Positions 45,973 to 53,882 of a stretch of DNA of 64,000 nucleotides are shown here, piece by piece (the stretch's first letter is position 1; each line of letters opens with the position of its first letter). This stretch comes from LMDS01 sp039930465 (lineage in GTDB: Bacteria > Pseudomonadota > Gammaproteobacteria > Burkholderiales > Burkholderiaceae_C), in the NCBI GenBank assembly GCA_039930465.1, contig JBDTTU010000007.1:9361-73360 (forward strand), read 5' to 3'. Position numbers and translations under genes: made by a program. A model generated the notes under the pieces. That model made no database searches, was not told the origin of the DNA, and saw only the letters and a program-made list of their open reading frames with translations.

Positions 45973-46674
45973 ATGCTCGTCAGCGACATCATGAGCCCCC
46001 GGGTGGTCAGCGTATCGCCGGGCACGGCGTTGTGCGAAGTGATCGCGATCATGCTGCGCGAACACCTCAGCGTCGTTCCGGTGACAGAGAACGGAACGCT
46101 TGTCGGCCTCGTGCGCGAGGCCGACCTCATGCATCGGCATGAGATCGGTACGCAGCGCGACCCTGCATCGCGCCCCTGGTGGTTGCGGTTGATGACCGGC
46201 GAGCAGTGCCCCGCCACCTACGTCGAGTCGCACGCCGTCAAGGTGGCCGACATCATGATCAGCCCTGTCGCATCGGTCAGCGAAGACACGAGCATCCCGG
46301 AGGTCGTCAACCTGCTCGACAGGCACAACCTGCGGCGACTGCCGGTGGTCAGGGCCGGTGTGCTGGTCGGCAGCATCGGCCGCGCAGATCTGGTGCGCGC
46401 GCTGGCAGCAGCCGCCAGCGCGCCAGACGCGGAGCCGCCGCTGGACGACGAATCGATCCATCGTGCGCTGCGCGCGGAACTCGAATCCCAGCCCTGGTGG
46501 CATCCGACGCAATCGCGTTTCACGGTAAGCAGCGGGGTCGTGCACTTTCGCGGGTTGGTGGAGTGCGCAGATGAGGTCACGGCCGCCCGCGTGGCGGCAG
46601 AAAGGCTGCCCGGCGTGCGGGACATCGTGGACCACCGTGCGGATGCATCGGCTTGGGGCTGGCTCTCCCGGTAG
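45973..46674 (+). CDS. CBS-pair protein with C-terminal BON domain
   Basis: The 233-residue product has two CBS domains (VSDIMSPRVVSVSPGTALCE at the start; VADIMISPVASVSEDTSIPE near residue 92). A BON domain follows near 165-225 (IHRALRAELESQPWW, GVVHFRGLVECADEVTAARV and VRDIVDH). CBS pairs bind adenosine nucleotides and BON domains often bind lipids or help stabilise envelopes; this fusion recurs in bacteria, commonly beside stress genes. AGGAG lies seven bases before the ATG. It is divergent from marR with the operator between them. Confidence 0.9.
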   Translation: MLVSDIMSPRVVSVSPGTALCEVIAIMLREHLSVVPVTENGTLVGLVREADLMHRHEIGTQRDPASRPWWLRLMTGEQCPATYVESHAVKVADIMISPVASVSEDTSIPEVVNLLDRHNLRRLPVVRAGVLVGSIGRADLVRALAAAASAPDAEPPLDDESIHRALRAELESQPWWHPTQSRFTVSSGVVHFRGLVECADEVTAARVAAERLPGVRDIVDHRADASAWGWLSR

Positions 46675-47085
46675 ACCGTGCCGCCGTTCTGGCCGCTGAG
46701 CGAATCGACGTACGCCCTCTCGAGCCCGAACGAGTTGATCGAGCGCAGCGACGCGCGCATATCGGCAATGACAACATGGCCTCTGTCTCAAGAGGTCGCT
46801 TGCAATCACGGGCTCGGTTAGGATGCGCTCATGAGTTTCAACGCGTCCTCGATCGAGCCAAGCAACGCCGTCATGCAAGCAGCCTTCATGGCCGGCTCGG
46901 CGTGGCGCGTGGTGGCCACATGTCGTCGGGGTACAGCGCCGCTACTCCAGCCGGCCGCACATTCCTGAGCCCGGCGATCCACTTCCATCTTTTGCGCAAC
47001 CTTCTGATCGCCGGGCCCCTTGCCCAGCGCTTCGGTGCACGCTCGATTTTGTCAGCGGCTCACCGGTTTTCGTCAGGAGTGCCCC
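46675..47085. other. 411-base stretch without a confident gene
   Basis: No conserved gene is recognised between the CBS-BON gene and rnk. One 45-codon frame (46831-46968, plus strand, starting MSFNASSIEPSNAVMQ) has AGGA eight bases upstream and could encode a small protein, but its composition is ordinary for GC-rich chance frames. No FNR-type box, terminator hairpin or repeat is evident. AGGAG at 47075-47079 belongs to rnk. Confidence 0.4.
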
Positions 47086-47499
47086 ATGGAAGTTTTGTCA
47101 CACGATGAGCGCACGCTCACTGAACTGGATCATGTTCGTCTTGCGCGTCTGATCCGCGGCGTCGGCCAGGAGTCAGCACCGCCGCCCGATTCGGCATTCG
47201 ACGCCATTCTCGATTCGGCCGATCTTGTCGCGTCGCGCAAAGTCTCTCCAGACGTCGTGACGATGTACTCGCAGGTTGAACTGGTTGATCTGGCCACCCG
47301 CAAGAAGTATCGGCTGACGGTCTGTTATCCGTCCGACGCCGAGCCAGCCGCGGGCTTTGTGTCTGTGCTGTCACCCGTCGGCGCCAGCCTGATCGGTCGG
47401 CGTGTCGGCTCCATCGCACGTTGGCAAATGCCCAGCGGAGACCAGGGTGCGGCAGAGGTGGTGGCCCTGCTCTTCCAGCCCGAGTCCAGCGGCGACTAG
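47086..47499 (+). CDS. rnk: Rnk-type GreA/GreB C-domain protein
   Basis: The 137-residue protein pairs a short helical N-part (LTELDHVRLARLIRG) with a GreA/GreB C-terminal FKBP-like domain (VVTMYSQVELVDLATRKKYR near residue 65, VSVLSPVGASLIGRRVGSIA near 97). It matches Rnk, the regulator of nucleoside diphosphate kinase that binds RNA polymerase near the secondary channel. AGGAG six bases upstream fixes the ATG at 47086. Its neighbours (CBS-BON, universal stress protein) suggest a stress regulon, though no promoter box is seen. Confidence 0.9.
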   Translation: MEVLSHDERTLTELDHVRLARLIRGVGQESAPPPDSAFDAILDSADLVASRKVSPDVVTMYSQVELVDLATRKKYRLTVCYPSDAEPAAGFVSVLSPVGASLIGRRVGSIARWQMPSGDQGAAEVVALLFQPESSGD

Positions 47500-47654
47500 G
47501 CGATGTAGTGCCGCATGGCGCACAGCTGCAAGCGCCACGCCTTCAACCCAAAACCACGCGCTGCACAGGCCCGGAGGGACAGCCGTCGCGAGCCGGTGTG
47601 TACACGCGCGCTGCGCGGCAAACCTTGCTGCGCCCACTTTCTGCGGAGATTCCA

Positions 47655-48701
47655 ATGACTTCTCTCGACTCCATTCTGGTGACGACCGATTTTTCCGACG
47701 AGGCCCACAACGCAGTGCGGCAAGCGGCCTTCATCGCGGCCCGGCACAAGTCGCGCCTGACCTTGCTCCATGTCGTCGACCCCTCTTTGCTCAAGGGACC
47801 ACGATCTTGGTTCGCGCCGCCCTGCACCATCGAACACAAGCTGGCGGTCGCCCACGCCGCGCTCGGCCGCCTGGCCGCCGACCTGACGGAGCAGCATGAC
47901 TTGCGCGTCTCGGCAGAGGTTCTGGTGGGCCGCCCGCTCGAGCACGTCTGTCGCAAGGCTGAAAAGTTCGATCTGCTCGTGATCGGATCGAAGCACGCGA
48001 ACCTGTTGAAAAGCCTGATCTTCGGCACCGCTGCCGAGCAGGTCCTGAGGCTGGTGCGGCGGCCGGTCCTGGTGGTGCGACAGGCCCTACAGACACACTA
48101 CGAGCGCGTGTTGATCGCGGTGGATCTTGAGAGGGAACCTCAATCGATGCTGCGCAGCGCGCGTGCCTTCGCTCCCGAAGCGTCCCTTCATGTGATTCAC
48201 GCGCTGGGCTCCCAACGCATGAACAGGATGCTGGCGAGCGATGTGCCGTCAGCGGTCATTCGCGAGGTCGGCGACGGCGAACGACAACGCAGCCGGGCGC
48301 GGATTCGCTCCATGCTGGCGTCCATCGGGCTCACCGGCGTGCGGATTTCGGTCGCCCATGGCGACGCGCCGCAGCTCACTGTGCAAAGGCAGCAGGAGAT
48401 CGCCGCCGACCTCATTGTGCTGGGCAAAGACGGGCCTTCGGCCCTGTGCAACTTCCTGCTCGGAAGCGTGCCGCAGCGCGTGCTGTCGACCGCCAGTTGC
48501 GATGTCCTCGTGGTTCCCAAACCCGCCCTCCGTGGTCACGCCGGCATGGCGTCACCGGGAACGTGGCTCAGTGCGGGCCCGCGCAACGCTCTCGAGCGCT
48601 TCGATGCGTTGCCGGAGACGGCGACTGCGATGGTTCCGCGTCGGCAAAGGTTGGCAGCTGGCCCGGAATGGCGCACGCCTTCAGAGGTGCAGGCAGCGTG
48701 A
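47655..48701 (+). CDS. tandem universal stress protein
   Basis: The 348-residue protein contains two UspA domains. The first runs from SILVTTDFSDEAHNAVRQAA to LLVIGSKHANLLKSLIFGTA; the second from VLIAVDLEREPQSMLRSARA to LIVLGKDGPSALCNFLLGSV. A Pro/Arg-rich tail of about 55 residues follows. The ATP-binding G-2x-G-9x-G(S/T) loop is only partly kept in each half (GSKHAN; GKDGPS). Tandem USPs respond to starvation, anoxia or redox stress. GGAGAT lies upstream of the ATG at 47655; an earlier frame start would read through the rnk-usp spacer. It follows rnk by 155 bases. Confidence 0.9.
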   Translation: MTSLDSILVTTDFSDEAHNAVRQAAFIAARHKSRLTLLHVVDPSLLKGPRSWFAPPCTIEHKLAVAHAALGRLAADLTEQHDLRVSAEVLVGRPLEHVCRKAEKFDLLVIGSKHANLLKSLIFGTAAEQVLRLVRRPVLVVRQALQTHYERVLIAVDLEREPQSMLRSARAFAPEASLHVIHALGSQRMNRMLASDVPSAVIREVGDGERQRSRARIRSMLASIGLTGVRISVAHGDAPQLTVQRQQEIAADLIVLGKDGPSALCNFLLGSVPQRVLSTASCDVLVVPKPALRGHAGMASPGTWLSAGPRNALERFDALPETATAMVPRRQRLAAGPEWRTPSEVQAA

Positions 48702-48743
48702 GTTTCAAGCCGCGGTGATCTGCGGGCAGAAAGGGAGCAGCAG

Positions 48744-48890
48744 ATGAAGAAAGCACTTGTGTACGCACCCCGCCAAAACCCGTTCCACTGCAAGCCCCGC
48801 GTTGACCTCAACACGGGGTCGTTGGCGGCACTCAGTACGACGGAACCGCGAGAACTCATCGAGCAGGCGGAACTGGTGGACGCGTGCTGA
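48744..48890 (+). CDS. 48-residue ORF, unknown
   Basis: The frame starts MKKALVYAPRQNPFHCKPRV and ends with LVDAC. AAGGGAG sits seven bases before the ATG, 43 bases past the usp stop. No family is recognised. It could be a small stress protein co-transcribed with usp; the first ten residues also resemble the start of a dehydrogenase (KKALVYAP), so a truncated alcohol dehydrogenase is possible. Confidence 0.4.
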   Translation: MKKALVYAPRQNPFHCKPRVDLNTGSLAALSTTEPRELIEQAELVDAC

Positions 48891-49247
48891 CCCACGCATG
48901 CACTTGAAGCCGCAATGACATGCAAACGCAAGACATCGCCGGGAACGGGCGTTCTCGCGTTGCAAGACTTGCGCTGCACTCGTTCAATACACCTTGGCCG
49001 CAGTGCGACTTGGCAGCGATTCCTTGCCTTCCGGCATGGGCGCCAATAAAATGCATTTCGTGTACTTCTTTTGCATCGCGCTGTGCGCCGCATCCCAAAA
49101 GGTGACCCCCCGCCGGGCTTCGGCGCGCGAGGCCGCACCACACGGGCCGGCATGGGCATCTACCCGCCTTTGCCGGCCGGAAATTTCCGAGCCCGCGCAT
49201 GCGTCTGCGCTCGGTAACGCAGCGCCGCAGACTTGGAGAGTTGCACC
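48891..49247. other. 357-base intergenic stretch with two short palindromes
   Basis: No conserved gene is seen. It contains AAATGCATTT (49049-49058), which is a perfect palindrome and resembles one half of an NsrR box. It also has GGAAATTTCC (49179-49188), another perfect 10-bp palindrome, flanked on the left by GCCGGC repeats. The AATAAAATGCATTT portion is the only AT-rich part. A minus-strand frame through here shows no family signature. Confidence 0.5.
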
Positions 49248-49388
49248 ATGAAAGTACCCGCGATCGATCTCATCCACCGGCGGCGAGTTGCGCGCCGTGC
49301 CTTTGAAGCGCTTGTTCCGGCCCGAGTCGAACGACAGGTTCGCGCCACAGCGCTACCGCCTCGGGCGGCCAAGGAGAACCGGCCATGA
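49248..49388 (+). CDS. 46-residue basic ORF coupled to the next ORF
   Basis: The frame starts MKVPAIDLIHRRRVARRAFE and is rich in Arg. GGAGAG lies eight bases before the ATG, and its TGA overlaps the next ATG (ATGA at 49385-49388). The coupling and ribosome site argue for a real gene; no family is recognised. Confidence 0.45.
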   Translation: MKVPAIDLIHRRRVARRAFEALVPARVERQVRATALPPRAAKENRP

Positions 49389-49591
49389 CAAACCGCTCCA
49401 ACAACCTATGGGTCGAAGCATTGGTGAAGCAGATGTGGGTCTGCACGCAGATCGCCGACGTGGTGGCAAAGACCGTGGGTTCCGACCTCCGGCCTGATCT
49501 GCAAACACAGAACGACGCCTCCCTGCGCCCGATCGAGCCCCGCTTGAACCCGCTGGAGTTTCACGGCAAGCGGCGATCGGCATCGCCGTAG
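49385..49591 (+). CDS. 68-residue ORF, unknown
   Basis: The frame starts MTNRSNNLWVEALVKQMWVC with AAGGAGA about nine bases upstream, inside the preceding small ORF. The first 30 residues could form an amphipathic helix; the rest is polar. No family is recognised. It is translationally coupled to the 46-residue ORF and lies between usp and the DUF488 gene. Confidence 0.45.
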   Translation: MTNRSNNLWVEALVKQMWVCTQIADVVAKTVGSDLRPDLQTQNDASLRPIEPRLNPLEFHGKRRSASP

Positions 49592-49717
49592 TTGCCCAGC
49601 GGTCAGACGGTGCGAGGATGAGTCTCGAGGCGAACGCCAGGATCGACGCGTCGCCAAGAACTCTTGCCCGCGGCAGTCCATGGAGAGCCAGGGCCCACAA
49701 CGCGAGGAGTGACGGAG

Positions 49718-50281
49718 TTGAAGACACGCGCACCGGAATCACCGACAGAGAAGACCCGCTGCCGCGTGCTGACCGTGGGCCATTCGACAAGGCCGATCGA
49801 GCAATTCGTCGCCATGCTGGCGGCGCAGGGTGTCACCGTTCTGGTCGACGTGCGCACGGTGCCGCGCTCACGGCACAACCCGCAATTCAATGCCGAGACG
49901 CTGCCCGGGGAACTGTCTGGCGCCGACATCGGCTACGCACATGCCGGCGGGCTCGGCGGCTTCAGACACACCACGCCCGATTCGCCGAACACCGGCTGGC
50001 ACAACCTGTCGTTCCGCGGCTATGCCGACTACATGCAGACGGCGGAATTTGCCCAGGAGCTGATCGGCCTGATCGAACTGGCGCAGCACGATCGTGTGGC
50101 GTTGATGTGTGCTGAAGCGGTGCCGTGGCGCTGCCACCGATCGTTGATCGCCGACGCCCTGCTGGCGCAAGGTGTGGCTTCTTGCGAAGTGGTCAGCGCC
50201 ACACGATTGCAGGAACACCGACTGACATCGTTTGCCCGCGTTCGCGGCGGGCGCGTCAGCTACCCGGCCGAGGCGCCATGA
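49718..50281 (+). CDS. DUF488 family protein
   Basis: The protein has about 187 residues from a TTG at 49718, chosen because GAGGAG lies eight bases upstream; a GTG at 49709 is the alternative. It has the DUF488 hallmarks LTVGHSTRPIEQFVAML, VLVDVRTVPRSRHNPQFN near residue 40 and VALMCAEAVPWRCHRSLIAD near 135 with Cys and His. The reaction of the family is unknown; the Cys-His pattern suggests a metal or thiol site. Its TGA overlaps the ATG of a membrane protein, so the pair is coupled. Confidence 0.88.
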   Translation: MKTRAPESPTEKTRCRVLTVGHSTRPIEQFVAMLAAQGVTVLVDVRTVPRSRHNPQFNAETLPGELSGADIGYAHAGGLGGFRHTTPDSPNTGWHNLSFRGYADYMQTAEFAQELIGLIELAQHDRVALMCAEAVPWRCHRSLIADALLAQGVASCEVVSATRLQEHRLTSFARVRGGRVSYPAEAP

Positions 50282-50685
50282 CGGCCGAGCGGCCAAGATG
50301 GCGCAAATCCCACGTGCGCTTGGGCCTCTTGCTGACACTGCAGGGCATCATGGCGGCGGAGTTGCTCGCACTGTTCCTGCAGGGATCGTGGGCGAGTGGC
50401 GCGTGGCTGGTCGTCATCATGTTCGTGTTCGCGATTGCAGTCGGCGCGCTGTGGGAGATATTCGAGTTCGCTGCCGATCAGTGGTTCGGCATGCAGATGC
50501 AAAAACCCATGTTCGGTGACCCTTCCGGGCTGACCGACACGATGTGGGACCTGATCGTGGACACCCTCGGCGCCGGCGCCATCAGTGTGTTCGGTTGGTG
50601 GCACATGAAACGCAGCAGACGCTCGTTCATCGACGTCTGGACCGATCGATTCATTGCGGCGAACCCCCGGCTCTTCAGCGATTGA
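50278..50685 (+). CDS. small membrane protein coupled to DUF488
   Basis: The 135-residue product has three likely membrane helices (about 18-38, 42-62 and 100-118). It carries GALWEIFEFAADQWFGMQMQ near residue 62 and LTDTMWDLIVDTLGAGAISV near 90. These blocks resemble the DUF2238/YjdF-like membrane families (ALWE-(x)-FE and DT-(x)-WDL), but the match is by eye. A Glu/Asp-rich pair of blocks in membrane context could bind metal or protons. It starts inside the DUF488 stop codon. Confidence 0.6.
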   Translation: MTAERPRWRKSHVRLGLLLTLQGIMAAELLALFLQGSWASGAWLVVIMFVFAIAVGALWEIFEFAADQWFGMQMQKPMFGDPSGLTDTMWDLIVDTLGAGAISVFGWWHMKRSRRSFIDVWTDRFIAANPRLFSD

Positions 50686-50701
50686 AGCCGACTCGAAACG
50701 C

Positions 50702-52159
50702 TCACCCGTTCAGGCCCAGGCCGATGCGCGAGATCTTTCCCGCCTCGACCTCACGCACTGCGAGGGTGGCGGTTCCAATCTGCACGGTGTCGCCGGCCAC
50801 AGGTGCGCGGCGCAGTTCAGCGACCATCCAGTCACCAAGCAGCGTCGACGGTTCGGCCGGCGCGGGCAAGCCGTAGAATTCGCAGACCGAGCCCACACTG
50901 CTGCCCGGGTCGAGGGGGAAGTCTCGGAACACTGCGCGCACCTGGCGTTCATCGGCCGGGTCGGGCATGGCCACGCCGAGCCAGCGTGCGGTGCGCGCGA
51001 TCGTGCTGCCCTGCGTCAGCAGCGAGGCCAGCACCACCATGAATGCGATGTTGAACAGCAAGCCGGCGTGCGGTGTGCCGGCCAGCAGCGGGAACAGCGC
51101 CAGCACGATCGGCACGGCGCCGCGCAGGCCCACCCAGGCAATGAACCAGGTCTCGCGTGCGGTGAAGCGAAACGGCAGCAGGCACAGCCACACCGCCAGA
51201 GGCCGGGCGACGAAGAACAGCGTCAGCACGACCGCCAGCGCCGGCACGGCGTGGTCGAGCAGTGTGCTCGGCGTCACCAGCAAGCCGAGCAACAGGAACA
51301 CGCCAGCCTGCGCCAGCCAGGCATAACCATCCATCACGGCCAGCGTGGGCGCCACCAGTGAGGCAGCACGGTTGGCAACGATCAGCCCGAAGAGGTAAAC
51401 GGCCAGGAAACCCGAACCGCCAACCACCCCGGTGGCAGCGAAGACCGCCAGCCCGGCGGCGAAGATCAACAAGCCCAGGATGCCACCTTCAGGGCGAAGC
51501 ACGGCGATTCTTCCCAGCAACAAGGCACACGCGAAACCACCGACCACCCCGGCCAGCGTTCCCCAGCCGAACTGCTGCACGAACGACCAGGCCAGCGTCG
51601 ACCAGGCCGACTCGGGCGCGGCGCCGGGCACGAGCATTGCGATGAACGCGACCGTGAGATAAACCGCCATCGGGTCGTTCATGCCCGATTCGATCTCGAG
51701 CGTCGCTGCCACGCGCTCGTTGAGCGTGACGCCCGAGCGGCTCAGCAGCGCGAACACGGCCGCAGCATCGGTCGAGCCGACGATCGAACCCAGCAGCAAG
51801 GCGGTGCGCCAATCCAGGCCGACGAACCACACCCCCGCGATCGCGGTGATTCCCGCGGAGATCAGTACGCCCACCGTGGCCAGCAGCAGCGCCGGGCGCA
51901 GGCCGGTGCGAAACCGCGCGTACGCGGTGCGCATCCCGCCGTCGAGCAGGATGACCGCCAGCGCCAGGGTGCCGACCCAGAAGCTCAGCCTGAAGTCGTC
52001 GAAGCGAAACCCGCCCGGACCATCTTCGCCGGCCAGCATGCCGGCCGCCAGGAAAACCAGCAGGAACGAAAACCCGATGCGCACCGAGAACAGGCCGGCG
52101 AGCACGCTGAAGAAAACCAGCGCAGCCGCCGCGAGCATCGGAAGGTTGACGAAATCCAT
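50702..52159 (-). CDS. CPA1-type K+/H+ antiporter (NhaP2/CvrA-like)
   Basis: The 485-residue protein has 12-13 membrane helices of the CPA1 fold. It carries ILLDGGMRTAYARFRTGLRP near residue 70, GSIVGSTDAAAVFALL near 130 (the DAA-type ion site) and ATLEIESGMNDPMAVYLTV near 155 (the ND motif). A short cytoplasmic C-domain of about 80 residues (LDPGSSVGSVCEFYGLP) may bind nucleotides or ions. It would exchange K+ or Na+ for H+. The ATG at 52159 is used. It is convergent with the small membrane gene and divergent from the NO island. Confidence 0.9.
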   Translation of the reverse strand: MDFVNLPMLAAAALVFFSVLAGLFSVRIGFSFLLVFLAAGMLAGEDGPGGFRFDDFRLSFWVGTLALAVILLDGGMRTAYARFRTGLRPALLLATVGVLISAGITAIAGVWFVGLDWRTALLLGSIVGSTDAAAVFALLSRSGVTLNERVAATLEIESGMNDPMAVYLTVAFIAMLVPGAAPESAWSTLAWSFVQQFGWGTLAGVVGGFACALLLGRIAVLRPEGGILGLLIFAAGLAVFAATGVVGGSGFLAVYLFGLIVANRAASLVAPTLAVMDGYAWLAQAGVFLLLGLLVTPSTLLDHAVPALAVVLTLFFVARPLAVWLCLLPFRFTARETWFIAWVGLRGAVPIVLALFPLLAGTPHAGLLFNIAFMVVLASLLTQGSTIARTARWLGVAMPDPADERQVRAVFRDFPLDPGSSVGSVCEFYGLPAPAEPSTLLGDWMVAELRRAPVAGDTVQIGTATLAVREVEAGKISRIGLGLNG

Positions 52160-52240
52160 GCGTCGATTTTCAACGCACGCGGGCGCCAGGCGCCACGCTG
52201 ATCGCCTTGAAGACCGTCGACCCGCAAGAGGAGCGAATCG

Positions 52241-52269
52241 TTGCCCGTCATGCGAAAGGATGTCATAAG
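52241..52269 (+). promoter_or_regulatory. sigma70-type promoter for the DUF59-NnrS-like-SirB2 genes
   Basis: TTGCCC (52241-52246) and CATAAG (52264-52269) are spaced 17 bases apart, each four of six to consensus. The NsrR-type box begins inside the -10. The leader to the DUF59 ATG would be about 120 bases. Confidence 0.5.
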
Positions 52270-52289
52270 ATGCACGATGCGCACATGTT
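52267..52289. promoter_or_regulatory. NsrR-type 23-bp box upstream of the DUF59 gene
   Basis: The 23 bases begin AAGATGCAC and end GCACATGTT, matching the 11-1-11 NsrR consensus (AAnATGCAttt-n-aaATGCATnTT) at its outer conserved parts. It overlaps the -10 of the plus-strand promoter. The second copy lies in front of nsrR at 56381-56403 and shares the same ends, AAGATG and CATGTT. Confidence 0.75.
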
Positions 52290-52394
52290 ACGTTGAGGTG
52301 AGCAGCAAGGCCCCCTCTTGAATGAGCTTCCGATGATCTAACGCTGAAAGCGAGTGGTGCTGCCTTCTTGCCGCACTGCACCCAACCAGTCCAC

Positions 52395-52727
52395 ATGCCC
52401 CAATCACCCTTCCCCTATTCGGGGCCCGAGGCGTTGCGCTCGGCAATCGTCGCGGCGTTGACGCGCGTGGTGGACCCCGAGGTTGCCCTGAGCATCGTCG
52501 ATGTGGGGCTCGTCTATGGCGTGGCAATCAGCGACGGGCGAGTGCAGGTGTCGCTGACCATGACCTCTGCAGCCTGCCCGGTGGCCGATTCCATCGTCCA
52601 GGAAATCGAGGCGGAGCTGGAACGTGTCGTTCCACCCGACCTGTCGATCCAGGTCGACCTGGTGTGGGAGCCGCCGTGGACTCCGGAGCGCATGTCTCTG
52701 AGCGCCAAGCGGTTCATGGGATGGTGA
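52395..52727 (+). CDS. DUF59/MIP18-type metal-sulfur cluster assembly factor
   Basis: The 110-residue protein has the MIP18/DUF59 pattern. DPEVALSIVDVGLVYGVAIS lies near residue 35, and VSLTMTSAACPVADSIVQEI near 62 holds the T-xxx-CP motif. It ends in WEPPWTPERMSLSAKRFMGW, with the PPWxPExMS segment typical of PaaD/SufT-like members. Such factors help load Fe-S clusters. A link to NO damage is apt, because NO destroys Fe-S centres. It is the first gene after the NsrR box, and its stop overlaps the start of the next gene. Start: ATG at 52395. Confidence 0.9.
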   Translation: MPQSPFPYSGPEALRSAIVAALTRVVDPEVALSIVDVGLVYGVAISDGRVQVSLTMTSAACPVADSIVQEIEAELERVVPPDLSIQVDLVWEPPWTPERMSLSAKRFMGW

Positions 52728-53872
52728 GTCCTGCGCGCCGCAAGCACCTTTCCAACGGTGCCAACGGACCATCAGCCCGGTTTCTGATCGGCCGGCCGCT
52801 GCTGATGTCGCTGGTGGCGCTCTCGCTGATCGGCGGGGTCGCGGGCGGCCTCTGGCGCCTCGGGTTGGCTGCCCCAAGCACCGTGGATTCGGCCTGGCTC
52901 GGCCGAGCGGCGCTCGACCATGCGCCCTTGATGATCTGCGGCTTCCTCGGCACGGTGATCAGCCTTGAACGGGCGGTGGCCGTGAAGCTGCGCTGGGCCT
53001 TTGCCGCCCCGTTGGCAGCGGGCGCTGCCGGCGCATGCATGCTTTTGGGCGCAGCGCAGGCAGGCAAGTGGCTGGCGGTCATCGCAGCCCTCGTGTTCGT
53101 GGCCGTCAGCATCGTCATCGTGCGTCGCCAGCGAGTCGATCACACGGTGCTGCTGCTCGTCGCAGCGGTGGCCTGGCTCATTGGCGGCCTGCTCAGTCTG
53201 GCGGGTCAGGCCAGTGCGCTGGTCTTGCCTTGGTGGTTTTCATTTCTGGTCGTCACGGTCGCCGCCGAACGGCTGGAGATGACGCGCCTGATGCGGCGCC
53301 GGCCGACGGCGCAGCGGTCGCTGCATCTCGTGCTGGTGGCGATGCTGCTCGGTGCAGGCCTGTCGGCATTCATGCCGGTGATCGGTGGCCTGGTGTACGG
53401 CGCGTCGCTGACGCTGCTCGCGCTTTGGCTGGCCGTGTTCGACATTGCACGGCGCACCCTGCACAGCCACGGACTCAGCCGCTACATGGCGCTGTGCCTG
53501 CTCGGCGGCTACTTCTGGCTGGCGCTGGCCGGCCTGGCCTGGGCTGCGACGGCACTGGGTTTCGCGGCGCGATACGCGGCGCTGCACGCGCTGGGTCTCG
53601 GCTTCATCGTCAGCATGATCATGGGGCATGCGCCGGTGATACTGCCGGCGGTGGCCCGGATCAAGTTGCGCTTCACGCCCTTCTTCTTTGTGCCGTTGCT
53701 GGCACTCCATCTGTCGCTCGTGCTGCGCCTCGGATTGGGCGCATTCGAGCATTCGATGCGCAGCGCCGGTGCGGCCCTGAATGTTGCCGCGATCATGGTG
53801 TTCGCCGCCACGGTGGTCGGTGCGGCGTGGTCGCACCGAGCGCACGACAACCAGACAGATCTGCGAAGCTGA
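52721..53872 (+). CDS. NnrS-like polytopic membrane protein
   Basis: The 383-residue product has about 11-12 helices. Two His-containing blocks resemble the NnrS haem/copper sites: AALDHAPLMICGFLGTVISL near residue 65 and ALGLGFIVSMIMGHAPVILP near 295. A conserved LERAVAVKLRWAFAAPLAA segment follows the first. It is less typical than the true NnrS at 54624-55829, so I call it NnrS-like. It likely acts in the inner membrane in NO tolerance. The ATG at 52721 overlaps the DUF59 stop, and SirB2 follows ten bases after its stop. Confidence 0.7.
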   Translation: MVSPARRKHLSNGANGPSARFLIGRPLLMSLVALSLIGGVAGGLWRLGLAAPSTVDSAWLGRAALDHAPLMICGFLGTVISLERAVAVKLRWAFAAPLAAGAAGACMLLGAAQAGKWLAVIAALVFVAVSIVIVRRQRVDHTVLLLVAAVAWLIGGLLSLAGQASALVLPWWFSFLVVTVAAERLEMTRLMRRRPTAQRSLHLVLVAMLLGAGLSAFMPVIGGLVYGASLTLLALWLAVFDIARRTLHSHGLSRYMALCLLGGYFWLALAGLAWAATALGFAARYAALHALGLGFIVSMIMGHAPVILPAVARIKLRFTPFFFVPLLALHLSLVLRLGLGAFEHSMRSAGAALNVAAIMVFAATVVGAAWSHRAHDNQTDLRS

Positions 53873-53882
53873 GGACAGGCGC

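Noticed and set aside
46653..47108. 151-codon plus-strand frame between the CBS-BON gene and rnk
   Set aside because: It overlaps both neighbours out of frame and has no family resemblance.
48984..49277. 97-codon minus-strand frame in the gene-free stretch
   Set aside because: No domain motif, and its start would oppose the small ORF pair, which has better ribosome sites.
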